From Burkholderia sp. SRS-W-2-2016 (GTDB lineage Bacteria; Pseudomonadota; Gammaproteobacteria; Burkholderiales; Burkholderiaceae): a stretch of DNA of 64,000 nucleotides. The notes beneath the pieces were generated by a model. That model had not been told where the DNA came from. It was given only the letters and a program-made list of their open reading frames with translations, and did no database searches. Location of the stretch: the NCBI RefSeq assembly GCF_001931485.1, contig NZ_MSDV01000005.1, forward strand, positions 1-64,000, read 5' to 3'. The position numbers and the translations under genes were made by a program. Shown piece after piece: positions 8,801-18,596 of the stretch (position 1 is the stretch's first letter; each line of letters opens with the position of its first letter).

Positions 8801-9042
8801 TGCGGCTCCTTCGAGGGTTTCGCATGGGCCGCCATGAACGTGACGTGACGCGTGTCGAGCGCGTCCCACACCGCGCGTTTCGCGGCGTCGTCGAAGCTGG
8901 ACCAGCCGGCGATTTCGTCGATCGTGCGCAGACAGCCTTCGCACCAGCCAGTCGCCGCATCCATCCTGCACACGTTGATGCACGGCGACGGCACCGAGCC
9001 GTCGTCGTCCTCTTCGTAGTTCCTGGCGCCCGCTGTCGCCAT
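8797..9042 (-). CDS. DUF1289 small Cys-rich protein
   Basis: 81 residues with the DUF1289 signature: [11 protein letters not shown] then [17 protein letters not shown]. The four cysteines (Cys21, Cys25, Cys34, Cys37) are placed to bind a metal or Fe-S centre. The family is often encoded as a fusion or neighbour of other metabolic genes; its molecular role is unknown. The start at 9042 lies five bases after the YbaK stop, and the stop overlaps the MaoC start by four bases. Confidence 0.9.
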   Translation of the reverse strand: MATAGARNYEEDDDGSVPSPCINVCRMDAATGWCEGCLRTIDEIAGWSSFDDAAKRAVWDALDTRHVTFMAAHAKPSKEPQ

Positions 9043-9047
9043 TGCGC

Positions 9048-9569
9048 TCAGGCCGGCTCGCGCAGCGCGACGTCGACGACCGGCGCGCCGGTCAGCGCGA
9101 TCAGCTCCTGCGCGGTCAGATTGAACACCGCGTGCGGATGACCGGCGGCGGCCCACAGGCTATCGAGTTCGAGCAGATCGGCGTCGATCAGCGTGACCGG
9201 TTCTGTCGCGTGACCGACCGGGCAGACGCCGCCGATCGCATAGCCGGTCTTCTCGCGCACGAACTTCGCATCCGCGCGGCCGATTTCGCCGACCTGCGCG
9301 GCAACCTTCTTCTCATCGACGCGATTCGCGCCGCTCGCGATCACCAGCACCGGCGCGTCGTCCTCCCGACGGCGGAACAGGATCGACTTGGCGATCTGCT
9401 CGACCGAGCAGCCGAGGCCGGCGGCCGCTTCGGCGGAGGTCTTGCCGGTTTCCGGCAGCATCACGATGCGGCCCGCGTGACCGCGTTCGCGCAGCAGCAG
9501 CGCGACGCGGCGTGCCGAGTCGGGCAGCGCGGCGAGATCGTCGGATTCGAAGGACGCGAGTTCGGTCAT
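9048..9569 (-). CDS. YbaK/EbsC-type aminoacyl-tRNA deacylase
   Basis: 173-residue single-domain editing protein related to the ProRS INS domain, removing mischarged amino acids from tRNA in trans. The family-specific lysine is present in [11 protein letters not shown] (Lys61), along with [12 protein letters not shown] and the C-terminal [22 protein letters not shown]. The start at 9569 gives the normal family length. It sits 46 bp downstream of mvaB and 5 bp before DUF1289. Which aminoacyl-tRNA it edits cannot be deduced; ProXp-type and YbaK-type proteins share these motifs. Confidence 0.9.
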   Translation of the reverse strand: MTELASFESDDLAALPDSARRVALLLRERGHAGRIVMLPETGKTSAEAAAGLGCSVEQIAKSILFRRREDDAPVLVIASGANRVDEKKVAAQVGEIGRADAKFVREKTGYAIGGVCPVGHATEPVTLIDADLLELDSLWAAAGHPHAVFNLTAQELIALTGAPVVDVALREPA

Positions 9570-9615
9570 CGTTGGGGATCCTGATTGAAAAGTGAGGGTG
9601 ATGTTCAGTTGCCGC

Positions 9616-10542
9616 TCAGACGCAGCTGTTCGCTTCGCTGCGCGCTTTCGCGAGCAGCGCCTTGCCGGCCCGCGACACATTGGGGCGGCCGATCGCGGTC
9701 GAAATGAAGTCGCCGATCTGCACCACTTGCGCGAGATCGATGCCGGTCTCGATGCCAAGGCCGTGCATCAGATACAGCACGTCTTCGGTCGCGACGTTGC
9801 CGGTCGCGCCCTTCGCATACGGGCAGCCGCCGAGCCCCGCGACCGACGCGTGGTAAATCTCGATGCCTTCGAGCAGCGCGGCGTAGATGTTCGCGAGCGC
9901 CTGGCCGTAGGTGTCGTGAAAGTGGCCGGACAGCCTCTCGCGCGGAAATACCTTGGTGACCGCTTCGAACACTTCGCGGGTGCGCTGCGCGGTGCCGACG
10001 CCGATCGTATCGGCGATATCGATCTCGTCGCAGCCGAGCGCCGCGAAGCGCTCGACGACATCGACGACCGACGCGACCGGCACCTCGCCCTGATACGGGC
10101 AGCCGAGCGCGCACGACACGCTGCCGCGAATCCGCAGGCCGTGCTCCTTCGCGGCGGCCGCGACCGGCGCGAAGCGCTCGATGCTTTCGGCGATGCTGCA
10201 ATTGATGTTCTTCTGCGAAAACGCCTCGCTGGCCGCGCCGAAGATCACGATCTCGTCCGCATGCGCGGCGAGCGCGCCTTCGAAGCCACGCAGGTTCGGC
10301 GTCAGCACCGAATAGATCGTTCCCTCGCGACGCGCGATGCCGCCCATCACGTCGGCGCCGTCGGCCATCTGCGGCACCCATTTCGGCGACACGAACGACG
10401 CGGCCTCGACATTGCGAAAACCGGCCGCGGACAGACGGTCGATCAATTCGATCTTGGTCGCGGTCGGGACGAATTCCTTTTCGTTCTGCAGTCCGTCGCG
10501 CGGACCGACTTCAACGATTTTCACCTGCTTCGGTAAGGCCAT
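9616..10542 (-). CDS. mvaB: Hydroxymethylglutaryl-CoA lyase
   Basis: 308 residues. It cleaves HMG-CoA to acetoacetate and acetyl-CoA, the last step of leucine degradation; cytosolic, divalent-metal dependent. Active-site features are VGPRDGLQNE (Arg15, Asp16), the metal-binding GHFHDTYGQALANI and the signature SVAGLGGCPYAKGATGN with the catalytic Cys and glycine loop. Length matches the bacterial enzyme. It appears to head the block mvaB-ybaK-DUF1289-maoC-MBL. The rest of a leucine/isovalerate (liu) cluster is not adjacent, though a LiuR-like regulator lies near 26.2 kb. Confidence 0.96.
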   Translation of the reverse strand: MALPKQVKIVEVGPRDGLQNEKEFVPTATKIELIDRLSAAGFRNVEAASFVSPKWVPQMADGADVMGGIARREGTIYSVLTPNLRGFEGALAAHADEIVIFGAASEAFSQKNINCSIAESIERFAPVAAAAKEHGLRIRGSVSCALGCPYQGEVPVASVVDVVERFAALGCDEIDIADTIGVGTAQRTREVFEAVTKVFPRERLSGHFHDTYGQALANIYAALLEGIEIYHASVAGLGGCPYAKGATGNVATEDVLYLMHGLGIETGIDLAQVVQIGDFISTAIGRPNVSRAGKALLAKARSEANSCV

Positions 10543-10630
10543 GATCTGTCTCCGGTCTCTTGCGATTTGGTTGCGATTTCAGCGAATCCGTTTGCGCTTC
10601 GATGCTTGCGGTTCGAAGCTTGCGCGTCAG

Positions 10631-11572
10631 TCAGTACCCGCGCTCGAGTTGCACGACGCCGCTCACCGGCTCGCCGCGCATTAGCGCATCGATCTTGCGC
10701 GCGATCTGCGCGACGCTTTCCTCGCGCAACGTCAGCGCCGACACATGCGGGGTGATCGTGATGCGCGGCTCGCGCCAGAACGGGTGGTTATCGGGCAGCG
10801 GTTCTTCGTGGAATACGTCGAGCGTCGCGGCGGTCAGCTGGCCGCTCGCGAGCGCGTCGAGCAGATCCGCTTCGACCAGATGCGCGCCGCGCGCGACGTT
10901 GATCAGATACGCGCCGCGCGCAAGCTTCGCGAAGGTGCGCGCGTTCAGTACGCCCTCGGTGTCGGGCGTGCGCGGCAGCAGATTGACCAGCACGCTCGCG
11001 CCGTCGAGAAACGCGTCGAGCTGTGCTTCGCCCGCGAACGTCGTGATGCCGTCGATCTGCTTCGCGCTGCGGCTATAACCGCGCACGGGCAGACCGAACG
11101 ATGCGAGCGTTTGCGCGACCTGAATGCCGAGCACGCCAAGCCCGAGCACACCGACGGTGAAGCTCTCGCGCGGATGCGGTTTCAGTACCTGCCAGCGGCG
11201 TTCGCTTTGCTGTGCCTGGTATTCGTCGAAGCGGCGCAGATAACGCAGCACCGCATGCGTCACGTACTCGGCCATCTGCGCGCCCATGCCGGTGTCTTCG
11301 AGACGAATCAGCGGCACATTGCGCGGCAGCGTGCCGGGCTGTTCACGTTCGAGCGCGAGCATCGCATCGACGCCCGCGCCGAGATTGAAGATCGCGCGCA
11401 GCGAGTCGCGGCCGGCCAGCATCTCGGCCGGCGGCCGCCAGACGATCGCGAAGTCGGCCGGCGCGTCGTCGCCCGGTTGCCATTCGCGCAGTTCGGCGGC
11501 CGGCAGCGCGCGGGCGAGATCGTGCAGCCACGCGGCGGCGTCGGTACTGGACTGGTAGAAGAGGACTTTCAT
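10631..11572 (-). CDS. ghrA: Glyoxylate/hydroxypyruvate reductase A-type 2-hydroxyacid dehydrogenase
   Basis: 313-residue NAD(P)-dependent D-2-hydroxyacid dehydrogenase. The Rossmann motif GVLGLGVLGIQVAQ is followed by the family triad: Arg in LINVARGAHLVEAD, Glu in DVFHEEPLPDNHPFW and His in ITPHVSA. The substrate-domain features (FNLGAGVDAML and TGMGAQMAEYVTHAVL) match GhrA rather than D-lactate or phosphoglycerate dehydrogenases. It would reduce glyoxylate or hydroxypyruvate. The start at 11572 (MKVLFYQS) fits the family; the open frame runs further upstream in low-quality sequence. It ends 88 bp before mvaB, so membership of the same transcript is uncertain. Confidence 0.9.
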   Translation of the reverse strand: MKVLFYQSSTDAAAWLHDLARALPAAELREWQPGDDAPADFAIVWRPPAEMLAGRDSLRAIFNLGAGVDAMLALEREQPGTLPRNVPLIRLEDTGMGAQMAEYVTHAVLRYLRRFDEYQAQQSERRWQVLKPHPRESFTVGVLGLGVLGIQVAQTLASFGLPVRGYSRSAKQIDGITTFAGEAQLDAFLDGASVLVNLLPRTPDTEGVLNARTFAKLARGAYLINVARGAHLVEADLLDALASGQLTAATLDVFHEEPLPDNHPFWREPRITITPHVSALTLREESVAQIARKIDALMRGEPVSGVVQLERGY

Positions 11573-11916
11573 CGGCTCGGGCACGCTCAAGCGCTGAGGT
11601 TCGCGGCAGCGGGACGGAGCCGGGCCGCGCCGGCGCAACGTGGCCGCGCCAGGGGCGGCGCGGGGCGTGCGTGGCTCGGGTGACGCGGCTGGGACAGCGC
11701 GTGCGGCATCGGGGTCTCCTCCCGCTATGGATAGGCGTCATTCTACTTTTTCGACGCGGATCGCGCGCGCTTGCGCACGGGCGTGCGTTTCGTCACTTGC
11801 GCGCTGTGCCGCGTGATGTGCCCGTATCGCCGATAACCAAAGCACAAAAACTTGGTTCGTGCGCGTGCCACGGCGCGTGACAATGACTGCCCGGATTCCC
11901 GCAGCGAGGCACCGCT
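11573..11916. other. Divergent intergenic region ghrA / small hydrolase
   Basis: 344 bp without a gene. A short hairpin (aaccaa at 11835-11840 with ttggtt at 11852-11857) precedes the rightward gene. I see no convincing coding frame or named motif. Confidence 0.4.
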
Positions 11917-12519
11917 ATGCTTTCATGCACCCGATCGACGTGGCCGCCGCGCCTCGTCACCGTTCCCGGCCTGCACGGCAGCGAAGGCGCGCATTGGCAA
12001 AGCTGGCTCGAGCGGCAGTTCGCGCGTTCGCTGCGGGTCGAGCAGGCCAATTGGGATGCGCCCGATGTCGCCGGCTGGGCGAATTCGCTGCGCGAGTTGC
12101 TCGCGCGTGAACGCGGCCCGTTCGTGCTGGCCGCGCATAGCTTCGGCTGCCTCGCGACCGCGCACGCGCTGCAACAGACTTCGCTCGTGAGCGACGTGGT
12201 CGGCGTGTTGTTCGTCGCGCCCGCGAGTCCGCGCAAGTTCGCGTTCGCCGGTCCGTTCGACGCGCGCCGGCTCGGCGTGCCGTCGATATTGATCGGCAGC
12301 GAAACCGATCCGTGGATGCCGCTCGCCGACGCCCGCGATCTCGCGCACCGCTTCGGCAGCGCGTTCGTGAATCTCGGCGACGCGGGGCATATCAACACCG
12401 CGGCCGGCTTCGGGCCGTGGCCGCGCGCGAAGTATTTCATCGATACGCTGGTGCACTGCGCGGCGCCGTTGCGGTTTCGGGAAGAGGCGTTGGAGGTCGC
12501 GCAGCACGTGCTGATGTGA
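11917..12519 (+). CDS. RBBP9/YdeN-family serine hydrolase
   Basis: 200-residue compact alpha/beta hydrolase. The family motif VPGLHGSEGAHWQSW is followed by the nucleophile elbow AAHSFGCLA (Ser75), Asp131 in GSETDPWMP and His158 in GDAGHINTAAGFGPWP, so the triad is complete. Cytosolic; the substrate is not known for most members. It lies 99 bp upstream of the sulfate-binding protein gene on the same strand, a possible transcriptional link with sulfur acquisition. Confidence 0.9.
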   Translation: MLSCTRSTWPPRLVTVPGLHGSEGAHWQSWLERQFARSLRVEQANWDAPDVAGWANSLRELLARERGPFVLAAHSFGCLATAHALQQTSLVSDVVGVLFVAPASPRKFAFAGPFDARRLGVPSILIGSETDPWMPLADARDLAHRFGSAFVNLGDAGHINTAAGFGPWPRAKYFIDTLVHCAAPLRFREEALEVAQHVLM

Positions 12520-12618
12520 GCGCCGCGCGCCGCGCGGATGGTAAGCAATCCGTTAGAATCCCGCTTCACGCCGCGCGGGTGCGGCCACAGATTTTCTTTA
12601 TCGACAGGCGGGGACAGG

Positions 12619-13644
12619 ATGAAGGGCAACACGGGGACAACGCGCTGGCTCGCAGCCGGCATCACGGCACTCACGCTCGCGAGCGGCGGCATGTCGAGCG
12701 CGTACGCGGACACGGCGCTGCTGAACGTGTCGTACGACGTGACGCGCGAGCTGTACAAGGACATCAACGCGGGTTTCATCGCGGCTTATAAGCAGAAGAG
12801 CGGCGAGACCATCGCGGTGCGCCAGTCGCACGGCGCATCGAGCGCGCAGGCGCTGTCGGTGCTGCAAGGTCTGCAGGCCGACGTGGTAACGATGAACCAG
12901 CCGAACGACATCGATCTGCTCGCCGACAAGGGCCATCTGGTTCCGGCGAACTGGCGCGCGCGCCTGCCGGACGACAGCGCGCCGTACACGACCACGATGG
13001 TGTTCCTCGTGCGCAAGGGCAACCCGAAGCACATCAAGGACTGGGACGATCTCGCGAAGCCGGGCATCCAGGCGGTGATCGCGAATCCGAAGACCTCGGG
13101 CAACGGCCGCTATTCGTACCTCGCCGCGTGGGGCTTTCGCAAGCAGCATGGCGGCACCGATGCGCAGGCGCAGGACTTCGTGAAGGCGATTTTCCGCAAC
13201 GTGCCGGTGCTCGATACCGGCGGCCGTGGCGCGACGACCACCTTCACGCAGCGCGGTATCGGCGACGTGCTGGTCACGTTCGAAAACGAAGTGTCGCTGA
13301 TCAATACGGGCGTCGGCGCCGGCAGCTACGAAGCGGTGTATCCGTCGATGAGCCTGCTCGCGGCGCCGCCGGTGTCGATCGTCGACAAGGTGGTCGACAA
13401 GCGCGGTACCCGCAAAGAGGCGCAGGCGTATCTCGACTATCTGTGGTCGCCGGCCGCGCAGGAAATCATCGCGCAGCATCATCTGCGGCCGCGTAACAAG
13501 GACGTGTTCGCGAAGCATGCGGCCGAGTTCAAGCCGCTCAAGACCTTCACGGTCGAAGAGATGTTCGGCAGCTGGCAGAAAGCGCAGGACACGCATTTCT
13601 CCGACGGCGGTACGTTCGATCAGATCATCGTCGATCGCAAGTAA
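12619..13644 (+). CDS. Sulfate ABC transporter periplasmic substrate-binding protein
   Basis: 341 residues with a cleavable signal peptide (about 1-32, ending SSAYA before DTALLNVSYD). The mature start LLNVSYDVTRELY, followed by QSHGASSAQALSVLQGLQADVVTMNQ, is typical of Sbp/CysP proteins that deliver sulfate or thiosulfate to the CysTWA permease. GGGGACAGG precedes the ATG at 12619. The permease genes are not next to it: a bidirectional terminator follows at 13672, then convergent bioB. The Cys permease must be elsewhere. CysP versus Sbp cannot be separated here. Confidence 0.9.
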   Translation: MKGNTGTTRWLAAGITALTLASGGMSSAYADTALLNVSYDVTRELYKDINAGFIAAYKQKSGETIAVRQSHGASSAQALSVLQGLQADVVTMNQPNDIDLLADKGHLVPANWRARLPDDSAPYTTTMVFLVRKGNPKHIKDWDDLAKPGIQAVIANPKTSGNGRYSYLAAWGFRKQHGGTDAQAQDFVKAIFRNVPVLDTGGRGATTTFTQRGIGDVLVTFENEVSLINTGVGAGSYEAVYPSMSLLAAPPVSIVDKVVDKRGTRKEAQAYLDYLWSPAAQEIIAQHHLRPRNKDVFAKHAAEFKPLKTFTVEEMFGSWQKAQDTHFSDGGTFDQIIVDRK

Positions 13645-13671
13645 CGCCGGAAAGTTTGCTGCGAAATAAAA

Positions 13672-13705
13672 GGGCTGCCCCGCTGTGCGCGGGGCAGCCC
13701 TTTTT
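13672..13705. terminator. Intrinsic terminator between sulfate-binding gene and bioB
   Basis: Stem gggctgccccgc (13672-13683) with gcggggcagccc (13689-13700), five-base loop, then ttttt. An A-rich stretch lies on the other side (aaataaaa, 13663-13670), so it can end both convergent transcripts. Confidence 0.9.
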
Positions 13706-13744
13706 ACATGCGCGCGCTTTTGCTGCGCGCGCTAGTGCAAACGC

Positions 13745-14848
13745 TTAGTTCGTCGAAGCGTGCGCGTGGTCGCCATGACCATGCGAGCAGCCGCGCTCGC
13801 AATCGCTTCGCTCGGCCGGCATCTGCTGCGCGGCTTCGGCGCGAATGCCCAGACGTTCGAGCAGCTTGCGGTCCGCTTCGGCCTGCGGGTTGCTGGTGGT
13901 CAGCAACTGGTCGCCGTAGAAAATCGAGTTCGCGCCGGCGAGGAAGCACATGGCCTGCAACGCTTCGTCCATCTGCTCGCGGCCGGCCGACAGACGCACC
14001 ATCGCGCGCGGCATCGTGATACGCGCAATCGCGATCGTGCGCACGAATTCGAACGGGTCGATCGCTTCGGTGCCGGTCAGCGGCGTGCCTTGCACCTGCA
14101 CGAGGTTATTGATCGGCACCGATTCCGGATACGGCTCCATGTTCGCGAGCTGCGCGACCAGCCCCGCGCGTTCGCGGCGCGATTCGCCCATTCCGACGAT
14201 GCCGCCGCAGCACACGTTGATGCCCGCGTCGCGCACGCGCTCCAGCGTGTCCAGACGGTCCTGATAGGTGCGCGTCGAAATGATCTGGCCGTAGAACTCG
14301 GGCGACGTATCGAGGTTGTGGTTGTAGTAGTCGAGGCCCGCGTCGCGCAGCGCCTGTGCCTGGTGCGTCTCCAGCATGCCGAGCGTCACGCAGGTTTCGA
14401 GGCCCATCGCCTTCACGCCGCGGATCATGTCCTTGATCGGTTCGAGGTGACGGTCCTTCGGATTGCGCCACGCGGCGCCCATGCAGAAGCGCGTCGCGCC
14501 GTTCTGTTTGGCGACCTGGGCGGCGGCCAGCACGTCGTCGACGGCCATCAGCTTGTCGGCTTCGAGGCCGGTGTCGTGATGGACCGACTGCGGACAGTAC
14601 GCGCAGTCCTCTTCGCAGCCGCCGGTCTTGATCGACAGCAGCGTCGACAGCTGCACCGTGTTCGCATCGAAATGCTCGCGATGCGTCTGCTGCGCGCGGA
14701 ACAGCAGGTCGTTGAACGGCAGTTCGTACAGCGCGACGATGTCGGCGACGCGCCAGCGCGCGAGCGGTTTTGCTTCGGCGGTGGCTGCGGCTGCGGGGTT
14801 GGCGGCGGCCGTGTCGGCGGCGCTCGGGGTGATGTTCAGTTGGGTCAT
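13745..14848 (-). CDS. bioB: Biotin synthase
   Basis: 367-residue radical SAM enzyme inserting sulfur into dethiobiotin. The SAM cluster motif is Cys78, Cys82, Cys85 in [13 protein letters not shown]; the [13 protein letters not shown] segment and the [12 protein letters not shown] end region are characteristic. Two additions frame the core: an Ala-rich N-terminus of about 28 residues and a Cys/His-rich tail ([16 protein letters not shown]). It is the last gene of bioA-bioF-bioD-bioB, 60 bp after bioD, and ends before a bidirectional terminator. Confidence 0.97.
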   Translation of the reverse strand: MTQLNITPSAADTAAANPAAAATAEAKPLARWRVADIVALYELPFNDLLFRAQQTHREHFDANTVQLSTLLSIKTGGCEEDCAYCPQSVHHDTGLEADKLMAVDDVLAAAQVAKQNGATRFCMGAAWRNPKDRHLEPIKDMIRGVKAMGLETCVTLGMLETHQAQALRDAGLDYYNHNLDTSPEFYGQIISTRTYQDRLDTLERVRDAGINVCCGGIVGMGESRRERAGLVAQLANMEPYPESVPINNLVQVQGTPLTGTEAIDPFEFVRTIAIARITMPRAMVRLSAGREQMDEALQAMCFLAGANSIFYGDQLLTTSNPQAEADRKLLERLGIRAEAAQQMPAERSDCERGCSHGHGDHAHASTN

Positions 14849-14908
14849 GAGTTCGATCCTCGTGTACGGATGCGGATGAATGGGGTTCGGCGCTGCAATG
14901 CGGCGGCG

Positions 14909-15667
14909 TTAGGCGTTGTGCGCTTCGTGCGCTTCGTGCGCTTCGCGCAGCGTCTGCAGCAGTCGTTCAATGTCGAGCTGTTCGGCAGCCTCGTCCGGCG
15001 AGCGCGGGCTCAGATGCGGGACGATGCCGAGCAGCGGCGCGTCGTACGCTTGCGCGAGATGCGCGCGAATCGACGCGATGTTTTCGTCGGGAAAAGTCAT
15101 GTCGGGGTCGATCCGGTTCGCGACCCAGCCCGCGAGCTTGAGCCCGCGCGCGGCGATCGCTTCGGCGGTCAGCAGCGCATGGCTGATGCAGCCAAGCCGC
15201 ATGCCGACCACCAGCACGACCGGCAGCTTCAGCGCGACCGCGAGATCGGCGGTGTCCTCGGTCGCGGTCAACGGCACGCGGAAGCCGCCGACGCCTTCGA
15301 CCACCACCACGTCCGCGAGCTGTACCGCTTGCCGGTGACATTCGACGATATGCGCGAGATCGAAGCTGACGTTCTCCAGCGCGGCCGCGATATGCGGCGC
15401 GGCCGGTTCCTTCAGCAGATACGGTGTGCGCATTTCGGGCGGCAGCAGCACGCTCGATGCGGCGTCGAGCTGGTCCGCGTCTTCGTTGTGCAGCACGCCG
15501 TCGAGTTCGAACGCGCCGGCCGCGATCGGCTTCATCGCGGCTGCTTGCAAACCTTCGCGCACGAAGCCGCGCAACAGCGCGGACGACACGAAGGTCTTGC
15601 CGATCTCGGTATCGGTGCCGGTGACGAATAGCGACAGCGCGCCGTTAGCGTGATTCGCGTGGCTCAT
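14909..15667 (-). CDS. bioD: Dethiobiotin synthetase
   Basis: 252 residues. ATP-dependent carboxylation of 7,8-diaminopelargonate to dethiobiotin. The P-loop is [17 protein letters not shown] (14-30); the substrate loop MKPIAAGAF and [11 protein letters not shown] are also present. The start ATG overlaps the bioF stop by four bases (ATGA), indicating coupling. The C-terminus ends in an EAHEAH repeat coded by three nine-base units. Part of the biotin operon. Confidence 0.96.
   Translation of the reverse strand: MSHANHANGALSLFVTGTDTEIGKTFVSSALLRGFVREGLQAAAMKPIAAGAFELDGVLHNEDADQLDAASSVLLPPEMRTPYLLKEPAAPHIAAALENVSFDLAHIVECHRQAVQLADVVVVEGVGGFRVPLTATEDTADLAVALKLPVVLVVGMRLGCISHALLTAEAIAARGLKLAGWVANRIDPDMTFPDENIASIRAHLAQAYDAPLLGIVPHLSPRSPDEAAEQLDIERLLQTLREAHEAHEAHNA
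14920..14946 (-). repeat. Nine-base tandem repeat in the bioD 3' end
   Basis: Three copies of gcgcttcgt (last one gcgcttcgc) on the plus strand, read as Glu-Ala-His units at the BioD C-terminus. In-frame, so copy number alters only the tail. Confidence 0.75.
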
Positions 15668-16848
15668 GCGGCGTTCGCTCCGAGTTGTTGCAGCCCGGCT
15701 TCAAGCCGGTCGAGATCCGCGTGCGAGTGCGCGGCGGACAGCGAGATGCGCAGCCGCGAGGTGCCGGTCGGCACGGTCGGCGGCCGGATCGCGGGGACCC
15801 ACAGCCCCGCGCGATCGAGCGACGCGGCGAGTTCGAGCGTCGCGTCGTTCGCGCCGATAATCAGCGGCTGCACGGCGGTGTGCGAATCGACCGGCAGCCA
15901 CGGGGTTGCCTTCAGCAGCGCGCGGGTGCGCTCGATCAGCTCACGCAGATGCGCGCGCCGCTCGTCGCCTTCCGCACCGCCGATGATCCGCAAACTCGCC
16001 GACACCGCATGCGCGGCCGCCGGCACCGACGCGGTCGTGAAGATATACGGCCGCGCGCGTTGCACCAGCCATTCGATCACCGTTGCATGCGCGACGACGA
16101 ACGCGCCGGACACGCCGGCCGCTTTGCCGAGCGTGCCGATCGAAATCAGATGCGGCGAGCGCAGCGCGGCCTCGGCGATCGCGCCGCGGCCTTGCGGGCC
16201 GAGCACGCCGAAGCCGTGCGCGTCGTCGACGATCAGCCACGCGCCGTGGCGCTCGGCGAGTTCGAGCAGACGCGGCAGCGGCGCGACGTCGCCGTCCATG
16301 CTGAATACGGTATCGGAGACGATCACCTTCACGTCCGCATCCGACGCTTCGAGCATCGCGCTCAACGCATCCATGTCGCAGTGCGGGTAGATCTGCACGT
16401 CGGCGCGCGACAACCGCGCGCCGTCGATCAGCGACGCGTGATTCAGCGCGTCGGAAAACAGCGTGGTGCCGCGGCCCGCGAGCGCGGTCAGCGTCGCGAG
16501 ATTGGCCATATAGCCGGTGCTGAAGTAAAGCGCGCGCGGCTCGTCGACGAAGCCGCCAGCGAACTCCGCGAGGTCGTCTTCGAGCTGCGCGTGCGCGCGT
16601 GAATGGCCGCCGAGCAGATGCGAGCCGCCGCTGCCCGCGCCGTAGCGGCGCGCGCCTTCGGCGATCGCGTCGATCAGCTGCGGATGCGCGGCGAGACCGA
16701 GATAGTCGTTGCTCGCGAAGCCGATGATCTCGCGGCCGTCCACCGTCATGTGCGCGGCGCACGGCGTGTCGGCGATCCGGCGGCGACGCCGCAGCCCGCG
16801 CGCGTCGAGTTCTTTCAGCCCTTCGGAGAGCGTGTCGAGTAGATGCAT
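15664..16848 (-). CDS. bioF: 8-amino-7-oxononanoate synthase
   Basis: 394-residue PLP enzyme of the alpha-oxoamine synthase family, condensing pimeloyl-ACP/CoA with L-alanine. Visible features: [13 protein letters not shown], the [19 protein letters not shown] substrate segment, [11 protein letters not shown] and the PLP-lysine segment [13 protein letters not shown]. The ATG at 16848 shares its A with the bioA stop (TGATG), and the stop overlaps the bioD start, so the four enzymes are translationally chained. A much longer open frame extends upstream inside bioA and is not used. Confidence 0.96.
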   Translation of the reverse strand: MHLLDTLSEGLKELDARGLRRRRRIADTPCAAHMTVDGREIIGFASNDYLGLAAHPQLIDAIAEGARRYGAGSGGSHLLGGHSRAHAQLEDDLAEFAGGFVDEPRALYFSTGYMANLATLTALAGRGTTLFSDALNHASLIDGARLSRADVQIYPHCDMDALSAMLEASDADVKVIVSDTVFSMDGDVAPLPRLLELAERHGAWLIVDDAHGFGVLGPQGRGAIAEAALRSPHLISIGTLGKAAGVSGAFVVAHATVIEWLVQRARPYIFTTASVPAAAHAVSASLRIIGGAEGDERRAHLRELIERTRALLKATPWLPVDSHTAVQPLIIGANDATLELAASLDRAGLWVPAIRPPTVPTGTSRLRISLSAAHSHADLDRLEAGLQQLGANAA

Positions 16849-18221
16849 CAGCGGACCTGCGCGAGCGTGGCGTCGAAGGTTTCGCGCGTGCGGGCGGCGA
16901 GCAGCGCGAGTTCTTCGTCGTCGAGGATGTACGGCGGCATCAGATACACGGTGGTGCCGATCGGGCGCAGCAATAGTTCGCGCTGCAACGCGTTTTCGAA
17001 GAAGCGGCGCGAAAACGTTCTGGCTTGCTGAGGGTCGTCGAGCACCGCATCGAACGCGAAGATCGTTCCGCATTGGCGCAGGTTGCGCACGTGCGGATGC
17101 TCGGCGAGCGGCGCGAGCGCGGCTTTCAGCGTCGCCGCTTTGCGCGCGTTGGCGGCCAGCACGCCGTCGCTTTCGAACAGATCGAGCGTGGCGAGCGCCG
17201 CGCGGCACGCGAGCGGATTGCCGGTGTACGAGTGCGAGTGCAGGAAGCCGCGCGCGGTGTCGTCGTGATAGAAGGCCGCGTAGATTTCATCGCGCGACAG
17301 CACGATCGACAGCGGCAGATAACCGCCGCTGATCCCCTTCGACAGGCACAGGAAGTCCGGCCACACGCCGGCCTGTTCGCATGCGAAGAAGGTGCCGGTG
17401 CGCCCGCAGCCGACCGCGATTTCATCGGCGATCAGATGCACGCCGTAGCGGTCGCACAACTCGCGCAAACCCGCCACGTACGACGGATCGTGCATCGCCA
17501 TGCCGGCCGCGCATTGCACCAGCGGCTCGACGATCAGCGCGGCGATCTTGTGCGCGCGCGCATCGAACAGCGTGCGTACGGTATCGAGCGCGCGGCGCGC
17601 GAGCTCGGCGGCGGATTCGCCGGCCTGCGCGAGCCGCGCATCGGGCGATGCAACCACGTGCGCATGACGGATCAGCGGATCGTAGGCGTCCTTGAACAGC
17701 GCGACGTCGGTCACGCCGAGCGCGCCGATCGTCTCGCCGTGGTAACTGTTGGCAATGCAGACGAATTCCTGCTTGTCCGCATGGCCGCGATTGCGCCAGC
17801 TGTGAAAGCTCATCTTCAGCGCGATTTCGACGGCCGACGCGCCGTCGGACGCGAAGAACGCATGGCCGAGCGTATCGCCGGTCAGCGCGCGCAGCCGCTC
17901 GGCCAGTTCGACCGCGGGCTCGTGCGTGCAGCCGGCGAGCATCGCGTGTTCGAGCGTGTCGAGCTGATCTTTTAGCGCCGCATTGATGCGCGGGTTCGCG
18001 TGGCCGAACAGATTGACCCACCACGAGCTGATCGCATCCAGATAGCGATGGCCGGCGCGATCGTAGAGCCACGCGCCCTGACCGCGCGCGACGGGGATCA
18101 GCGGCAGACGTTCGTGATGCTTCATCTGCGTGCACGGATGCCATACCGCTTTCAGACTGCGGGCGACCCAGTCGTCGGCGGCGACGGGCGATGCAACGGA
18201 AGGTGCTGCTGAGTTTTCCAA
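16848..18221 (-). CDS. bioA: Adenosylmethionine-8-amino-7-oxononanoate aminotransferase
   Basis: 457-residue class III PLP aminotransferase that uses SAM as amino donor to make 7,8-diaminopelargonate. Typical features: [32 protein letters not shown], the [18 protein letters not shown] region and the PLP lysine in [14 protein letters not shown]. The start appears to be TTG at 18219-18221, because GGAG lies seven bases ahead and no in-frame ATG gives a complete N-terminus. First gene of bioA-bioF-bioD-bioB. No BirA-type operator is recognisable upstream, consistent with a BirA lacking a DNA-binding domain (59.4 kb). Confidence 0.95.
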   Translation of the reverse strand: MENSAAPSVASPVAADDWVARSLKAVWHPCTQMKHHERLPLIPVARGQGAWLYDRAGHRYLDAISSWWVNLFGHANPRINAALKDQLDTLEHAMLAGCTHEPAVELAERLRALTGDTLGHAFFASDGASAVEIALKMSFHSWRNRGHADKQEFVCIANSYHGETIGALGVTDVALFKDAYDPLIRHAHVVASPDARLAQAGESAAELARRALDTVRTLFDARAHKIAALIVEPLVQCAAGMAMHDPSYVAGLRELCDRYGVHLIADEIAVGCGRTGTFFACEQAGVWPDFLCLSKGISGGYLPLSIVLSRDEIYAAFYHDDTARGFLHSHSYTGNPLACRAALATLDLFESDGVLAANARKAATLKAALAPLAEHPHVRNLRQCGTIFAFDAVLDDPQQARTFSRRFFENALQRELLLRPIGTTVYLMPPYILDDEELALLAARTRETFDATLAQVR

Positions 18222-18596
18222 AGGGGTACTCCAAGATGCTTTTCTACTGCTGGCTCGCGAGGCGATTTTGGGGCCCCGGTTTTGAGGGCTTTCGCGGCGC
18301 CGCGGCTCTTTTCGAGCGGCGGCGCGCGAGTCTCGACGAGCGCGCGGGGTCGAGATTAGCGGTTTATCGGGCCGCGCGCACCTGCTCCGGAACGCCCGTT
18401 TTTCGTTGTCGCGCCGGGGTTTGGCGCAGTTCGGTGCAGCTGGAATGACATCGCTCGCGAAGCTCGCAAATCGCCGTAGATGACGACGTCAAAGTAATGG
18501 GCTATTACTGGCGAGAATTTGCGGCGACGGGGCTTTTTGGGGCGCGTGAGGTGAGAAGTGCGGTCGCGGCCGTGCTGCGCCGGTGCGTGCGCCGCA
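18222..18596. other. Region upstream of the biotin operon
   Basis: About 375 bp with no gene between bioA and the terminator of the next minus-strand gene. It should contain the bioA promoter, but I cannot identify a convincing -35/-10 pair or a long palindrome of the classical biotin-operator type. Confidence 0.5.

Noticed and set aside
13760..15631. A 623-codon plus-strand open frame opposite bioB and bioD
   Set aside because: Shadow of two well-defined biotin genes; Arg/His-rich composition and no start signal.
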